This document shows, in pieces, positions 5,772 through 12,230 of a stretch of 12,230 nt of DNA. The DNA is from Eubacterium sp. (GTDB lineage Bacteria; Bacillota; Clostridia; Lachnospirales; Lachnospiraceae). Below the pieces are notes generated by a model, which was given only the letters and a program-made list of their open reading frames with translations, did no database searches and was not told the origin of the DNA. Each line of letters begins with the position of its first letter. Position 1 is the first letter of the stretch. The stretch covers positions 1 through 12,230 of the forward strand of contig JAJGAH010000029.1 of the NCBI GenBank assembly GCA_020844525.1, read 5' to 3'. Made by a program: the position numbers and the translations under genes.

Positions 5772-7847
5772 ATGCTCGGCTATCTTGGCATGGCGGACCA
5801 ATCTGATGTCATTGGAAAAAGAGCAGATGAACTGGGCACTTTTATAAATCCTGGTGAAGTGGCGTATGGAACCAAGCGGGTTCTTGATCATGGAGAAATT
5901 CTTAATTTCAGTCCTATTGCTGTCACAGGTGGAGTAGGCCGTAGAATTCCTGTAACAGAGTTTCCCTGGTACAGTGGGAATCAGATCGCAGGTGTTGCAG
6001 GCTGGATTCACATTGGAGAAGCCAAGGAAGAGCAGAATTTCACACAGGATACATTTACCGGTATGATGAATGACTACGGCGCCTTGCTGGCAGGCAGCAC
6101 CTTTGATCAGGCACTGCGTGAAGAAAACGAGGATTATGTTATCGTCCTCTTTTTCGTTCACGATTTCTCTCGCCTGGTTAAACCGTTCGGACCAGAATTT
6201 TCTCAGCGTGTCGTTTCTACAATTGCGGATCTGATCCGTCAGGAAAACCTTCCGGAGGAAATTGTGCAGGCGCATCTTAAAGGTGGCCGTTTTCTTCTTC
6301 TTGGAAAAGAAAAACTGGCAGAGCGAATGAAAAATGCCGCTGACAACATTCTTGAAAAGAGCGGGAAGATAAGGAAAATTTATGGTGTTGAGGCCAATCT
6401 GGAAATAGACACGGCAATAGGTGAAGGATCGGAGGTGGATGGCTTTAGTGAACTTCTTCAACTTCTGCAGCAACGTATAGTATCTAAGGATACGAGCATC
6501 ACTATACAGGAATCTTTTCGGGCACATCAGGATATTCAGTTTTCTCCGGCTATCCTGGACGATGCTTCAGAGCATATCTGTCTTATAGATCCTGAAAATG
6601 ATGAAATGGTGTATATGAACAATACCATGAAGAGAGCACTGAATCTTCCTCTGGATTACAAATTCCATGGACGCAAGTGCTATGAGCTGCTGCAGAAACG
6701 AACATCTCCATGTCCGGACTGTAATGTTAGATTTTTACCATCAGATACAGTGGTAAGTCGACATGAAAACTTTGGACCGGATGGCAAAGAATTTGTGACA
6801 AGGGAAATGCTGGTGCATTGGAAGGGCCGTCTGCTACATTTGGATGTGGGCTTTACAAACGATGGTGATTTTGCCCGCTTTGAAAATATGCTGAATAACG
6901 AGACCTGGGCAAATAAGGCGATTACCTCCGGTATTATGGAAAAAGATCCTTCTGAAGGCGTCCAGAAGATGGTAGACAGCGTTGGCCTGGGGCTGAGATC
7001 CGAGCACACCCTGATCTTTGAAGAACGTCAGGATGGGACAGCGTCCTGCACTTATGAGTGGTGCAGTCCTGACTATCCGCCGGTTAGAAATGAACTGCAG
7101 AGCGTAATAATCGAAAAATTAAGACCTCTGTACAGAATGTTTGAGACAAATAAGGTTGTCATGATTTCGGATTACCAGGCTTTTTTGCGAGAGCATTCGG
7201 ATTTCTGGCTTCCGGGAGAGAACATAAGGAATGCGATTTCCGGGCATATACGAAATTCAGGAAAATCGTTTGGCTTCACATTGGTTCTGAATGCACTTGA
7301 TCAGGAGTTCTACAAGGAGGGATATGTATTATCTGCCCTGACAGATTTTGTGGCTGTGATGATGCAGAACCGCAACAACATTCAGGAAGCCTTGGAACGC
7401 AGTATGCGTGATCCGATGACCGGAGTGCTGAACCGGGCAGGACTGGCCAACTATCTGAAGAGCAGGAAACGGCAGGGAACAGCAGCCGTGTTCAGTACGG
7501 ATATCAATGGCCTTAAAGTCCTGAATGATCATCAGGGCCATTTGGCTGGAGACCACCTGATCCATACCATTTCCGATATTCTGGTTAGTGTTTCCGATAA
7601 AGACCACGTTTTCCGGATGGGCGGTGATGAATTCCTGATGATCAGGCAAGGTATGGATGAAACGGCAGCAGATGACTTGATTATTCGAATCAGGGAAATC
7701 TGTAGGGTGAAGGGCGTAAGCATGGCCATCGGCTATACAATCCATGCCGGTGGCATCAATGATATGGATGAAATCCTCAGAGAGGCAGATAAGGCTATGT
7801 ATGAGGACAAGGGACGTTATTATCACAGGCGGAGCACGGACAGATAA
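5772..7847 (+). CDS. PAS-GGDEF(degenerate)-PAS-GAF-GGDEF diguanylate cyclase, second part of the split gene
   Basis: The 691-residue frame from ATG 5772 starts inside a PAS domain. Homologous sequence extends upstream in the same frame to about 5700, and the frame is open from 5652. Order: end of PAS (1-85); degenerate GGDEF (about 93-235, DTFTGMMN start, GGRF at 171-174 instead of GGDEF); PAS with Cys303, Cys314 and Cys317 (about 255-365); GAF-like region (about 380-535); GGDEF (about 540-690) with DPMTGVLNR and an intact GGDEF at 617-621. The inhibitory-site position reads SDKD rather than RxxD, so product inhibition through that site is unlikely. The predicted reaction is two GTP to c-di-GMP. 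The ATG has only AGGA two bases away and GGGAGGG 26 bases upstream with no start at the right distance, so independent initiation is poorly supported. I infer this is the 3' half of one gene with 3175-5733, disrupted by a one-base loss; otherwise it is a reinitiated product. Confidence 0.85.
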   Translation: MLGYLGMADQSDVIGKRADELGTFINPGEVAYGTKRVLDHGEILNFSPIAVTGGVGRRIPVTEFPWYSGNQIAGVAGWIHIGEAKEEQNFTQDTFTGMMNDYGALLAGSTFDQALREENEDYVIVLFFVHDFSRLVKPFGPEFSQRVVSTIADLIRQENLPEEIVQAHLKGGRFLLLGKEKLAERMKNAADNILEKSGKIRKIYGVEANLEIDTAIGEGSEVDGFSELLQLLQQRIVSKDTSITIQESFRAHQDIQFSPAILDDASEHICLIDPENDEMVYMNNTMKRALNLPLDYKFHGRKCYELLQKRTSPCPDCNVRFLPSDTVVSRHENFGPDGKEFVTREMLVHWKGRLLHLDVGFTNDGDFARFENMLNNETWANKAITSGIMEKDPSEGVQKMVDSVGLGLRSEHTLIFEERQDGTASCTYEWCSPDYPPVRNELQSVIIEKLRPLYRMFETNKVVMISDYQAFLREHSDFWLPGENIRNAISGHIRNSGKSFGFTLVLNALDQEFYKEGYVLSALTDFVAVMMQNRNNIQEALERSMRDPMTGVLNRAGLANYLKSRKRQGTAAVFSTDINGLKVLNDHQGHLAGDHLIHTISDILVSVSDKDHVFRMGGDEFLMIRQGMDETAADDLIIRIREICRVKGVSMAIGYTIHAGGINDMDEILREADKAMYEDKGRYYHRRSTDR

Positions 7848-7859
7848 CCGGACATATTT

Positions 7860-7899
7860 CCGCGCACGGTCGTAGCAGTAGACTTATTCCCGCGCACGG
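7860..7899. repeat. Direct repeat CCGCGCACGG, 30-bp period
   Basis: CCGCGCACGG is present exactly at 7860-7869 and 7890-7899, each preceded by an ATT-rich triplet. The second copy sits in a short CCCG-CGCA-CGGG hairpin. It lies just after the stop of the GGDEF gene and could be an operator pair or the remains of a duplication. The rest of the 190-bp gap 7848-8038 shows only a 47-codon open frame (7903-8046) with no recognisable family. Confidence 0.35.
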
Positions 7900-8038
7900 G
7901 ATATGCTCTATGACGTACTCAGCTATGACTCGTGCCAGGAACAGATTACTGTAGAGGAGGGATCCTGCCCGCAGCGGCAATTTTCTGCTTCACATTGTTT
8001 AGATGCTAATTGCCATACTGATATTGGAGGTGATCAGA

Positions 8039-8701
8039 GTGGATAATGAAAAAGTATTCTCTATGAAATTCACCAAAGTATACGAGCTTCTGGTAAAAAA
8101 GGCTGAGAGAAAGGAACAGACCAAAGATGAGGTCGACCAGCTGATCACCTGGCTTTGCGGTTATGATGAGGCAGGGATAAAGAGGCAGCTTGCTTCTGAT
8201 GTTACCTATAAGACCTTCTTTGATGAGTCTCAGTCATGGAATCCGGCCAGCAGGAAAATTACCGGCAAGATCTGTGGGGTTCAGATTGAAAATATCGAAG
8301 ACACGACCATGTGGCGTATCCGTTGTCTTGATAAGCTTGTGGATGAGCTGGCAAAGGGCAAGAGCCTCGAGAAGATTATTGGAAGCAGGGAGACGGATGC
8401 TGGAGATCACAAAGTGCAGAATAAAGAGTACGTTTTTTCGGCCGTGATCCACGAGAATCCGGAAGGCGGAGGCGCATATATCATCTTTCCATGGGATATC
8501 AGGAAGGAATTCGGCAAAGGCCGGATAAAGGTCCATGCGGAATTTGACGGGATTCCTTATGACGGCAGTATCGTCAATATGGGAGTCAAGGATGAGGAAG
8601 GCCGCATCTGTTACATCATAGGCGTGCTCAAATCCATCCGGCAAAAACTCGGAAAAGGGGACGGCGATCAGATTCAGGTAAGGATCACAAGAAGGGAGTA
8701 A
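8039..8701 (+). CDS. DUF2200-DUF1905 fusion protein
   Basis: I place the start at GTG 8039, giving 220 residues, because GGAGGTGATC (8026-8035), an almost full complement of the 16S rRNA 3' end, lies 8 bases upstream. An earlier in-frame ATG at 8003 has no such site and would add a non-conserved stretch. Residues about 3-112 match DUF2200: VFSMKFTKVYELLVKKAERK, EVDQLITWLCGYD, FF-E, ITGKICGVQIENIED and LDKLVDELAKGKSLEKI. After a polar linker, residues about 130-218 match DUF1905: YVFSAVIHENPEGGGAYI, RKEFGKGRIKVHAEFDG, YDGSIVNMG and IRQKLGKGDGDQIQV. Both families are usually separate small cytoplasmic proteins of unknown function; DUF1905 has a beta-barrel fold. Having them in one chain suggests a functional link. 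The DUF1905 part has a short insertion (KDEEGR) where the family usually has a tight turn. It stands as a single-gene unit. Confidence 0.82.
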   Translation: MDNEKVFSMKFTKVYELLVKKAERKEQTKDEVDQLITWLCGYDEAGIKRQLASDVTYKTFFDESQSWNPASRKITGKICGVQIENIEDTTMWRIRCLDKLVDELAKGKSLEKIIGSRETDAGDHKVQNKEYVFSAVIHENPEGGGAYIIFPWDIRKEFGKGRIKVHAEFDGIPYDGSIVNMGVKDEEGRICYIIGVLKSIRQKLGKGDGDQIQVRITRRE

Positions 8702-8707
8702 TCCGGG

Positions 8708-8760
8708 TCGAGACCGTTAGAATCCTGACCATTTCCCGCAAAAGCGACTCTCGAGACCGT
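8708..8760. repeat. Direct repeat TCGAGACCGT
   Basis: TCGAGACCGT occurs at 8708-8717 and 8751-8760, 43 bases apart, in the gap between the DUF2200-DUF1905 gene and yaaA. The gap also holds a 7-bp inverted repeat (8809-8815 with 8837-8843) without a T-run. I see no gene in 8702-8935. One short frame (about 8740-8800) reads KYADFLYYKKRG and could be a coding remnant, but nothing identifies it. Confidence 0.3.
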
Positions 8761-8855
8761 GGGCAAATATGCGGATTTCCTTTATTATAAGAAAAGAGGC
8801 CGCAGAAAATCCTCGTGGACAAGTTCCCGGTTACGGCGAGGGTCCTAATCGATTA

Positions 8856-8861
8856 TATAAT
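8856..8861 (+). promoter_or_regulatory. Candidate -10 box for yaaA
   Basis: A perfect TATAAT lies at 8856-8861, 75 bases before ATG 8936. The only -35-like match upstream is TTACGG (8831-8836) at a long 19-base spacing, so the promoter call is tentative. No PerR-like palindrome was recognised near it. Confidence 0.35.
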
Positions 8862-8935
8862 GGGAATTAAGGATTCAACATTATAAGATGAGAGTAGGAA
8901 TATGTGCAGAGTAATGGGAGGCTGGGCGAATTGTC

Positions 8936-9700
8936 ATGAGGATCATTATCTCTCCGGCGAAGCAGATGCGGGTGGATACGGATTCCTTCACCTGTTCAGA
9001 ACTTCCGCCGTTTATTGAGAAATCAGAAAAGTTGAAAGACTGGATCAGCGGCCTCACCTATGAGCAACAGAAAGCACTCTGGGGTTGCAATGATAAAATT
9101 GCACGGCAGAATTTAGAGTGTTTTGCCCATATGGATCTGCGGAAAAATCTTACGCCCGCGATTCTTGCATATGACGGCATTCAGTTCACCTATATGGCTC
9201 CGGCCGTATTCGAAGATGGGCAATACGAGTATGTGCAGGAGCATCTGCGCATCCTGTCCGGTTTCTATGGCGTCTTGAAGCCTATGGACGGCGTGGTGCC
9301 GTATCGGCTGGAAATGCAGGCAAAGGTGTCCATCGGACAATATAAGAATCTGTACGACTTCTGGGGCGACAGCCTGTACAAGAAAGTTCGCGACGATGGC
9401 GGGATCATCATCAATCTGGCCTCGAAGGAATATTCCAAGTGTCTGGAAAAATATCTGCAACCGTCAGATCGGTTCATAACCTGCATCTTCGGTGAGCCGG
9501 AGGGAGATAAGATCGTCCAGAAAGGCGTATACGCCAAAATGGCCAGGGGTGAGATGGTGCGATTTATGGCCGGCATTCATGCGGAAGACCCGGAGCAGAT
9601 CAAAGCGTTCAACTGGAGCGGTTATCATTTTGATGCCGATCGCTCATCCAATACGGAATTTGTATTCATTCGCACGGAAATTCCCAGAAATATTCCATAA
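8936..9700 (+). CDS. yaaA: Peroxide stress protein YaaA
   Basis: The 254-residue product is a typical full-length member of the YaaA (DUF328/UPF0246) family; the E. coli protein has 258 residues. Diagnostic segments are the N-terminal MRIIISPAKQM, LAYDGIQF near 77-84, LSGFYGVLKPMDGVVPYRLEM (107-127), NLASKEY (160-166) and KMARGEMVRFM (201-211). In E. coli YaaA lowers intracellular free iron and protects DNA and protein from peroxide damage; structural work on the family describes a DNA-binding-like fold. It is cytoplasmic. The nearest purine-rich site, GGGAGG at 8916-8921, is 14 bases from the ATG, longer than usual, but conservation starts right at MRIIISPAK, so the start is firm. It appears to be a single-gene unit. 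Confidence 0.95.
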   Translation: MRIIISPAKQMRVDTDSFTCSELPPFIEKSEKLKDWISGLTYEQQKALWGCNDKIARQNLECFAHMDLRKNLTPAILAYDGIQFTYMAPAVFEDGQYEYVQEHLRILSGFYGVLKPMDGVVPYRLEMQAKVSIGQYKNLYDFWGDSLYKKVRDDGGIIINLASKEYSKCLEKYLQPSDRFITCIFGEPEGDKIVQKGVYAKMARGEMVRFMAGIHAEDPEQIKAFNWSGYHFDADRSSNTEFVFIRTEIPRNIP

Positions 9701-9740
9701 CAGGTCGTTTTATCCCTTCGATATCCATCATCCAAAAGGG

Positions 9741-9833
9741 CAGCAGTCAAGCCGTGCTTTTCTGCACAGCCACCCGATCTGCGAGGTGTGCCTGAAGCAG
9801 GAAAGATACACCAAGGCAATATTTCTTCCTTAG
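9741..9833 (+). pseudogene. HNH endonuclease fragment
   Basis: A plus frame ending at TAG 9831-9833 reads AFLHSHPICEVCLKQERYTK. This is the N-terminal zinc/CxxC part of phage-type HNH endonucleases (typical form 'FLxxHPLCExCLKxGRYTPATVVHHI'). The HNH core with its catalytic histidines is absent after the stop. The frame runs back into yaaA without an independent start. It is a short relic of a phage or mobile element gene. Confidence 0.45.
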
Positions 9834-10101
9834 GTCAGGACCGGCAGATTTCAGCTTTTTCATGACAGCAGCCATATAAGCCTGATCGTCCGTATAAGGT
9901 CCATGGCTATCAATGGCGATCTGCAGGAGGATGCATATTACGGATCCGGAAGATATCGATTATTAATTTACATTTTTTATTTCCGTTTTTTTCAGTGTTA
10001 TCTACAAATGGGTATATGATGACTGTAGTCGGCCAAGGGAAGAGATCTGCCAGATTCTGCGAAGATGTCTATGAATAAATCTGATTGAAATAGGGCGAAG
10101 A
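9834..10101. other. Intergenic stretch without a convincing gene
   Basis: No supported gene is present between the HNH relic and the MATE leader. The minus strand is open from 9959 to a stop at 9747 and contains a protein-like segment (IAIDSHGPYTDDQAYMAAVM), overlapping the HNH relic; it may be the tail of another decayed gene. The section 9960-9995 is very T-rich, and weak -10-like sequences (TATATG, 10013-10018) follow it. Confidence 0.3.
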
Positions 10102-10187
10102 CTCCTCTGTCAGCCTGTTTCCATTGCTTCACACAGAGGAGCAGCCTGGCATCAGAAGCTTCTTAGATCTTTTTTTGCAGAAGGCTG
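10102..10187 (+). promoter_or_regulatory. Structured leader upstream of the MATE gene
   Basis: CTCCTCTGT (10102-10110) pairs perfectly with ACAGAGGAG (10133-10141), 9 bp with a 22-base loop. Directly after come AGAAGCTTCT (10154-10163), a run of seven T (10170-10176), and AGGCTG (10182-10187). AGGCTG can pair with CAGCCT at either 10142-10147 or 10111-10116, and AGAAG (10179-10183) can pair with CTTCT (10159-10163). These mutually exclusive pairings upstream of a start codon suggest possible attenuation. No T-box or known riboswitch core was recognised. Confidence 0.4.
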
Positions 10188-10209
10188 TTGATAAAGGACG
10201 TGCGATGCG

Positions 10210-11595
10210 ATGCAAAGAAAATCTTTTGACACAGATCATATTTTTAGCCTTATTCTGAAAATGGCGCTGCCTTCCATTGCTGCCCAGATTGTGAATCTGT
10301 TGTACAGCATTGTGGATCGGATCTATATCGGACATATTGCAGGAATCGGTGTACAGGCACTTGCCGGAGTTGGTATCTGCAGTTCCATCATTATTCTGAT
10401 TTCAGCCTGTGCACAGTTTACCGGATCGGGTGCCGTGCCGCTGTTTGCAATTGCACTGGGGAAAAAAGACAGGAGACAGGCCGAGAAGATTCTTGGCAAT
10501 GGTGTATTTTTCATTCTTCTGGAGACAGTGCTGATCCTTGTACCGTTATTTCTGTGCATGGACCCGCTGCTTCGGCTGATCGGTGCTTCAGATGTGACGT
10601 TTCCGTATGCGCATGATTATCTTTTCGTATATCTGATGGGCACGCCATTTGTTCTGATTACGGTTGGACTCAATCCGTTCATCAATGCGCTTGGATTTCC
10701 GGGTATTTCCATGCTGACGATTCTGATTGGGGCGGCGCTCAATATCGGTCTTGACCCAGTGTTTATTTTTGGATTTGGTATGGGCGTTCAGGGTGCTGCT
10801 ATCGCAACTGTTCTGTCCCAGGCAGTCAGTGCACTCTGGATTCTGCACTTTTTACGAAAAGATCATGGGGGACTGAGATTATATCGGGAAGCCCTGATAC
10901 CAGAGAAGAAGACATTATGTTCCATTCTGGCGCTCGGTATCTCGCCATTTGTCATGTCTTCGACGGAGAGCCTTGTCGGATTTGTGCTGAACCATGGTCT
11001 GTCGGTCTATGGTGATATATATGTCAGTGCGCTGACTGTTCTGCAGAGCTTCATGCAGTTTGCAAACATCCCGATCGTCGGCTTCATGCAGGGGGCGATG
11101 CCGGTTGTCAGTTATCAGTATGGGGCAGGGAATACAGACAGACTGAAGAAGAGTTTCTGGGCTGAATTTTCCATTGTTGTCCCCTTTAATTTCATAGTCA
11201 TTTTTACAATGATCCTTTTTCCGGGGTTCTACGGCAGAATGTTCACATCTGATGCGGCGCTTCTGGAACTGGTGCAGAAAACTGCGCCGTATTTCCTGAC
11301 GGGAATGACAATCTTCGGTATGCAGCGCGTCTGCCAGTCCATGTTTGTTTCGATGAATCAGCCGGGCATCTCATTGTTCATTGCTCTGCTTCGGAAGGTT
11401 TTTCTTCTGGTTCCGCTCGCAGTGATTCTTCCGCATTTCTGGGGTGTCACGGGGATTTTCACCGCAGAGTCCATTGCGGATGCCACCGCGGCTTCCATCT
11501 GTATCATACTTTTTGCACACCGTTTCCCGAAAATTCTTAAAAAACTGCAGGGATACAGCAAGGAGCCTGACACTCTTTCACAGAATCTTCCATAA
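10210..11595 (+). CDS. MATE-family multidrug/Na+ (or H+) efflux transporter
   Basis: The 461-residue protein has about 12 hydrophobic segments in two six-helix halves, the layout of MATE exporters. Family landmarks are ALPSIAAQIVNLLYSIVDRI with Asp36 in helix 1, GIGVQALAGVG, ALGKKDRRQAEKILGNG, the conserved helix-5/6 region GAALNIGLDPVFIFGFGMG with GVQGAAIATVLSQ, and a second-half copy MQGAMPVVSYQYGAGN. It resembles the MepA-like branch of Firmicutes. It would sit in the cytoplasmic membrane and expel cationic drugs or metabolites in exchange for Na+ or H+; the substrate cannot be told. AAGGA (10194-10198) lies 11 bases before the ATG. A nearby ATG at 10205 is out of frame. No regulator gene is adjacent, but the leader carries alternative hairpins. 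Confidence 0.93.
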   Translation: MQRKSFDTDHIFSLILKMALPSIAAQIVNLLYSIVDRIYIGHIAGIGVQALAGVGICSSIIILISACAQFTGSGAVPLFAIALGKKDRRQAEKILGNGVFFILLETVLILVPLFLCMDPLLRLIGASDVTFPYAHDYLFVYLMGTPFVLITVGLNPFINALGFPGISMLTILIGAALNIGLDPVFIFGFGMGVQGAAIATVLSQAVSALWILHFLRKDHGGLRLYREALIPEKKTLCSILALGISPFVMSSTESLVGFVLNHGLSVYGDIYVSALTVLQSFMQFANIPIVGFMQGAMPVVSYQYGAGNTDRLKKSFWAEFSIVVPFNFIVIFTMILFPGFYGRMFTSDAALLELVQKTAPYFLTGMTIFGMQRVCQSMFVSMNQPGISLFIALLRKVFLLVPLAVILPHFWGVTGIFTAESIADATAASICIILFAHRFPKILKKLQGYSKEPDTLSQNLP

Positions 11596-11773
11596 GTCCA
11601 AGGGCCCTTCAGTGCCGGCGAGGTAGATGATGACCATGTTCATCACGTATGTGGATTGACCGCATTCTGTATGGTATCGGGTGTTCTATGTACTCTTTTT
11701 TTGGTATTTTTCTGGTGTGGTTTCGGTGTTAAGATGTAGAAAATAAAAAATATAGTAAAGATTGAACAGATAC

Positions 11774-11808
11774 AAGGGCGTATGAATTCAGTAGATTCAT
11801 GCGCCCTT
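11774..11808 (+). terminator. Strong 14-bp hairpin between the MATE and NhaC genes
   Basis: Bases 11774-11787 pair with 11795-11808 over 14 bp (one G-T), loop 7 bases, with a GC-rich base (AAGGGCG / CGCCCTT). The T-run after it is short and broken (TTTGTGCTGTT). It can act as a transcript end for the MATE gene or as a structured leader for the gene starting at 11852. Nothing else is clear in 11596-11851 apart from a weak TATAGT at 11751-11756. Confidence 0.55.
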
Positions 11809-11851
11809 TGTGCTGTTCCCTTATTATTGAGGTCTTAAGGGGTAAAAATCT

Positions 11852-12230
11852 ATGAGCCAGGGTTTGATTGCTATTCTCATCACACTTTTTATCATTGTCG
11901 GAGCGGTTGCCACCAAAAGATGTGTGGAATTCATGATTGCCGGGTCTATGATCTGTGCGGTCGTCCTGTATGGGACAGGGTTTCTCTCGGGATGGGCGAA
12001 ATCATTGCAAAGCATGCTTTCGGAGAATGTATGGGTAATGCTCGTCTGCCTGCTCTTTGGCGGCCTGATCGGATTGCTGACAGCATCGAAGGGCAGCTTT
12101 GGTTTTGCACGTATTATTTCAAAATTCTGCAATACACAGAAAAAGACGCTTTTGACGACATTCGTAATGGGCATCCTGATCTTTGTCGATGATTATCTGA
12201 ACGTTTTATCCATCGGTGTGTGCATGAAGA
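11852..12230 (+). CDS. NhaC-family Na+/H+ antiporter (3' part outside window)
   Basis: The frame starts at ATG 11852, nine bases after AAGGGG (11837-11842), and is still open at the right edge after 126 codons. It has hydrophobic segments at about 5-20, 27-46, 59-78 and 100-116. The motif FVDDYLNVLSIG (111-122) is characteristic of the NhaC/YqkI-type Na+:H+ antiporter family (ion transporter superfamily), which exchanges Na+ or organic acids such as malate/lactate against protons. Full members have 430-520 residues, so about a quarter is present. Substrate selectivity cannot be judged from this part. Confidence 0.85.
   Translation, partial: MSQGLIAILITLFIIVGAVATKRCVEFMIAGSMICAVVLYGTGFLSGWAKSLQSMLSENVWVMLVCLLFGGLIGLLTASKGSFGFARIISKFCNTQKKTLLTTFVMGILIFVDDYLNVLSIGVCMK

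Noticed and set aside
5661..6527. 288-codon open frame on the minus strand
   Set aside because: It is antisense to the PAS and second GGDEF region, has a cysteine- and lysine-rich composition without family features, and no ribosome site; it is a shadow of the real frame.
8003..8038. ATG 8003 as the start of the DUF2200-DUF1905 gene
   Set aside because: The extra residues are not part of the family and have no ribosome site, whereas GTG 8039 follows GGAGGTGATC at 8 bases.
7903..8046. 47-codon plus-strand ORF between the cyclase and DUF2200 genes
   Set aside because: No ribosome site and no family resemblance; it overlaps the start of the DUF2200 gene in another frame.
9625..9819. 64-codon minus-strand frame overlapping the yaaA end
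   Set aside because: Antisense to conserved yaaA codons and without recognisable features.

Overview
The window looks like chromosome from a Gram-positive anaerobe of the class Clostridia, probably close to the Lachnospiraceae. This is an inference from the gene families (DUF1653, DUF3786, a very large PAS/GGDEF/EAL protein, YaaA, a MATE transporter, an NhaC-type antiporter), strong purine-rich Shine-Dalgarno sites and moderate GC. No rRNA, tRNA, CRISPR array or intact insertion sequence was seen.

Layout. Positions 1-475 hold the last codons of an upstream reading frame and a glyoxalase/VOC gene that has lost its first strand. Positions 476-765 have no convincing gene but carry a repeat-and-hairpin structure. 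A small membrane-anchored or secreted protein of unknown function follows (766-1179). On the minus strand lie an SGNH hydrolase and a DUF1653 gene in one short operon (1282-2208), then a DUF3786 gene (2342-2806) whose 5' end is cut off where a serine-recombinase C-terminal remnant begins on the plus strand (2795-2986).

The centre (3175-7847) is one very large cyclic-di-GMP gene now read as two ORFs. The 852-residue first part has PAS, a degenerate GGDEF, a complete-looking EAL phosphodiesterase and further PAS-like sensors. The 691-residue second part has the rest of a PAS, a second degenerate GGDEF, a cysteine-bearing PAS, a GAF-like region and an intact GGDEF cyclase. A one-base shift near 5700-5712 separates them; restoring one base gives a continuous protein of about 1,557 residues. 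Its leader contains an extended -10 promoter followed by a terminator-like hairpin, so attenuation is possible.

The right third has a DUF2200-DUF1905 fusion (8039-8701, GTG start), yaaA (8936-9700), about 500 bp of gene remnants including an HNH nuclease fragment, a MATE efflux gene with a structured leader (10210-11595), a strong hairpin, and the start of an NhaC-family Na+/H+ antiporter that runs off the right edge.

Taken together this is a patchwork of small independent transcription units with several decayed genes (VOC 5' end, DUF3786 5' end, recombinase remnant, HNH remnant, split c-di-GMP gene). That is the look of a region reshaped by mobile elements. I do not see a clear multi-gene defence or biosynthetic system. 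The most unusual object is the split gene with both c-di-GMP-making and c-di-GMP-degrading domains and its possible attenuator.
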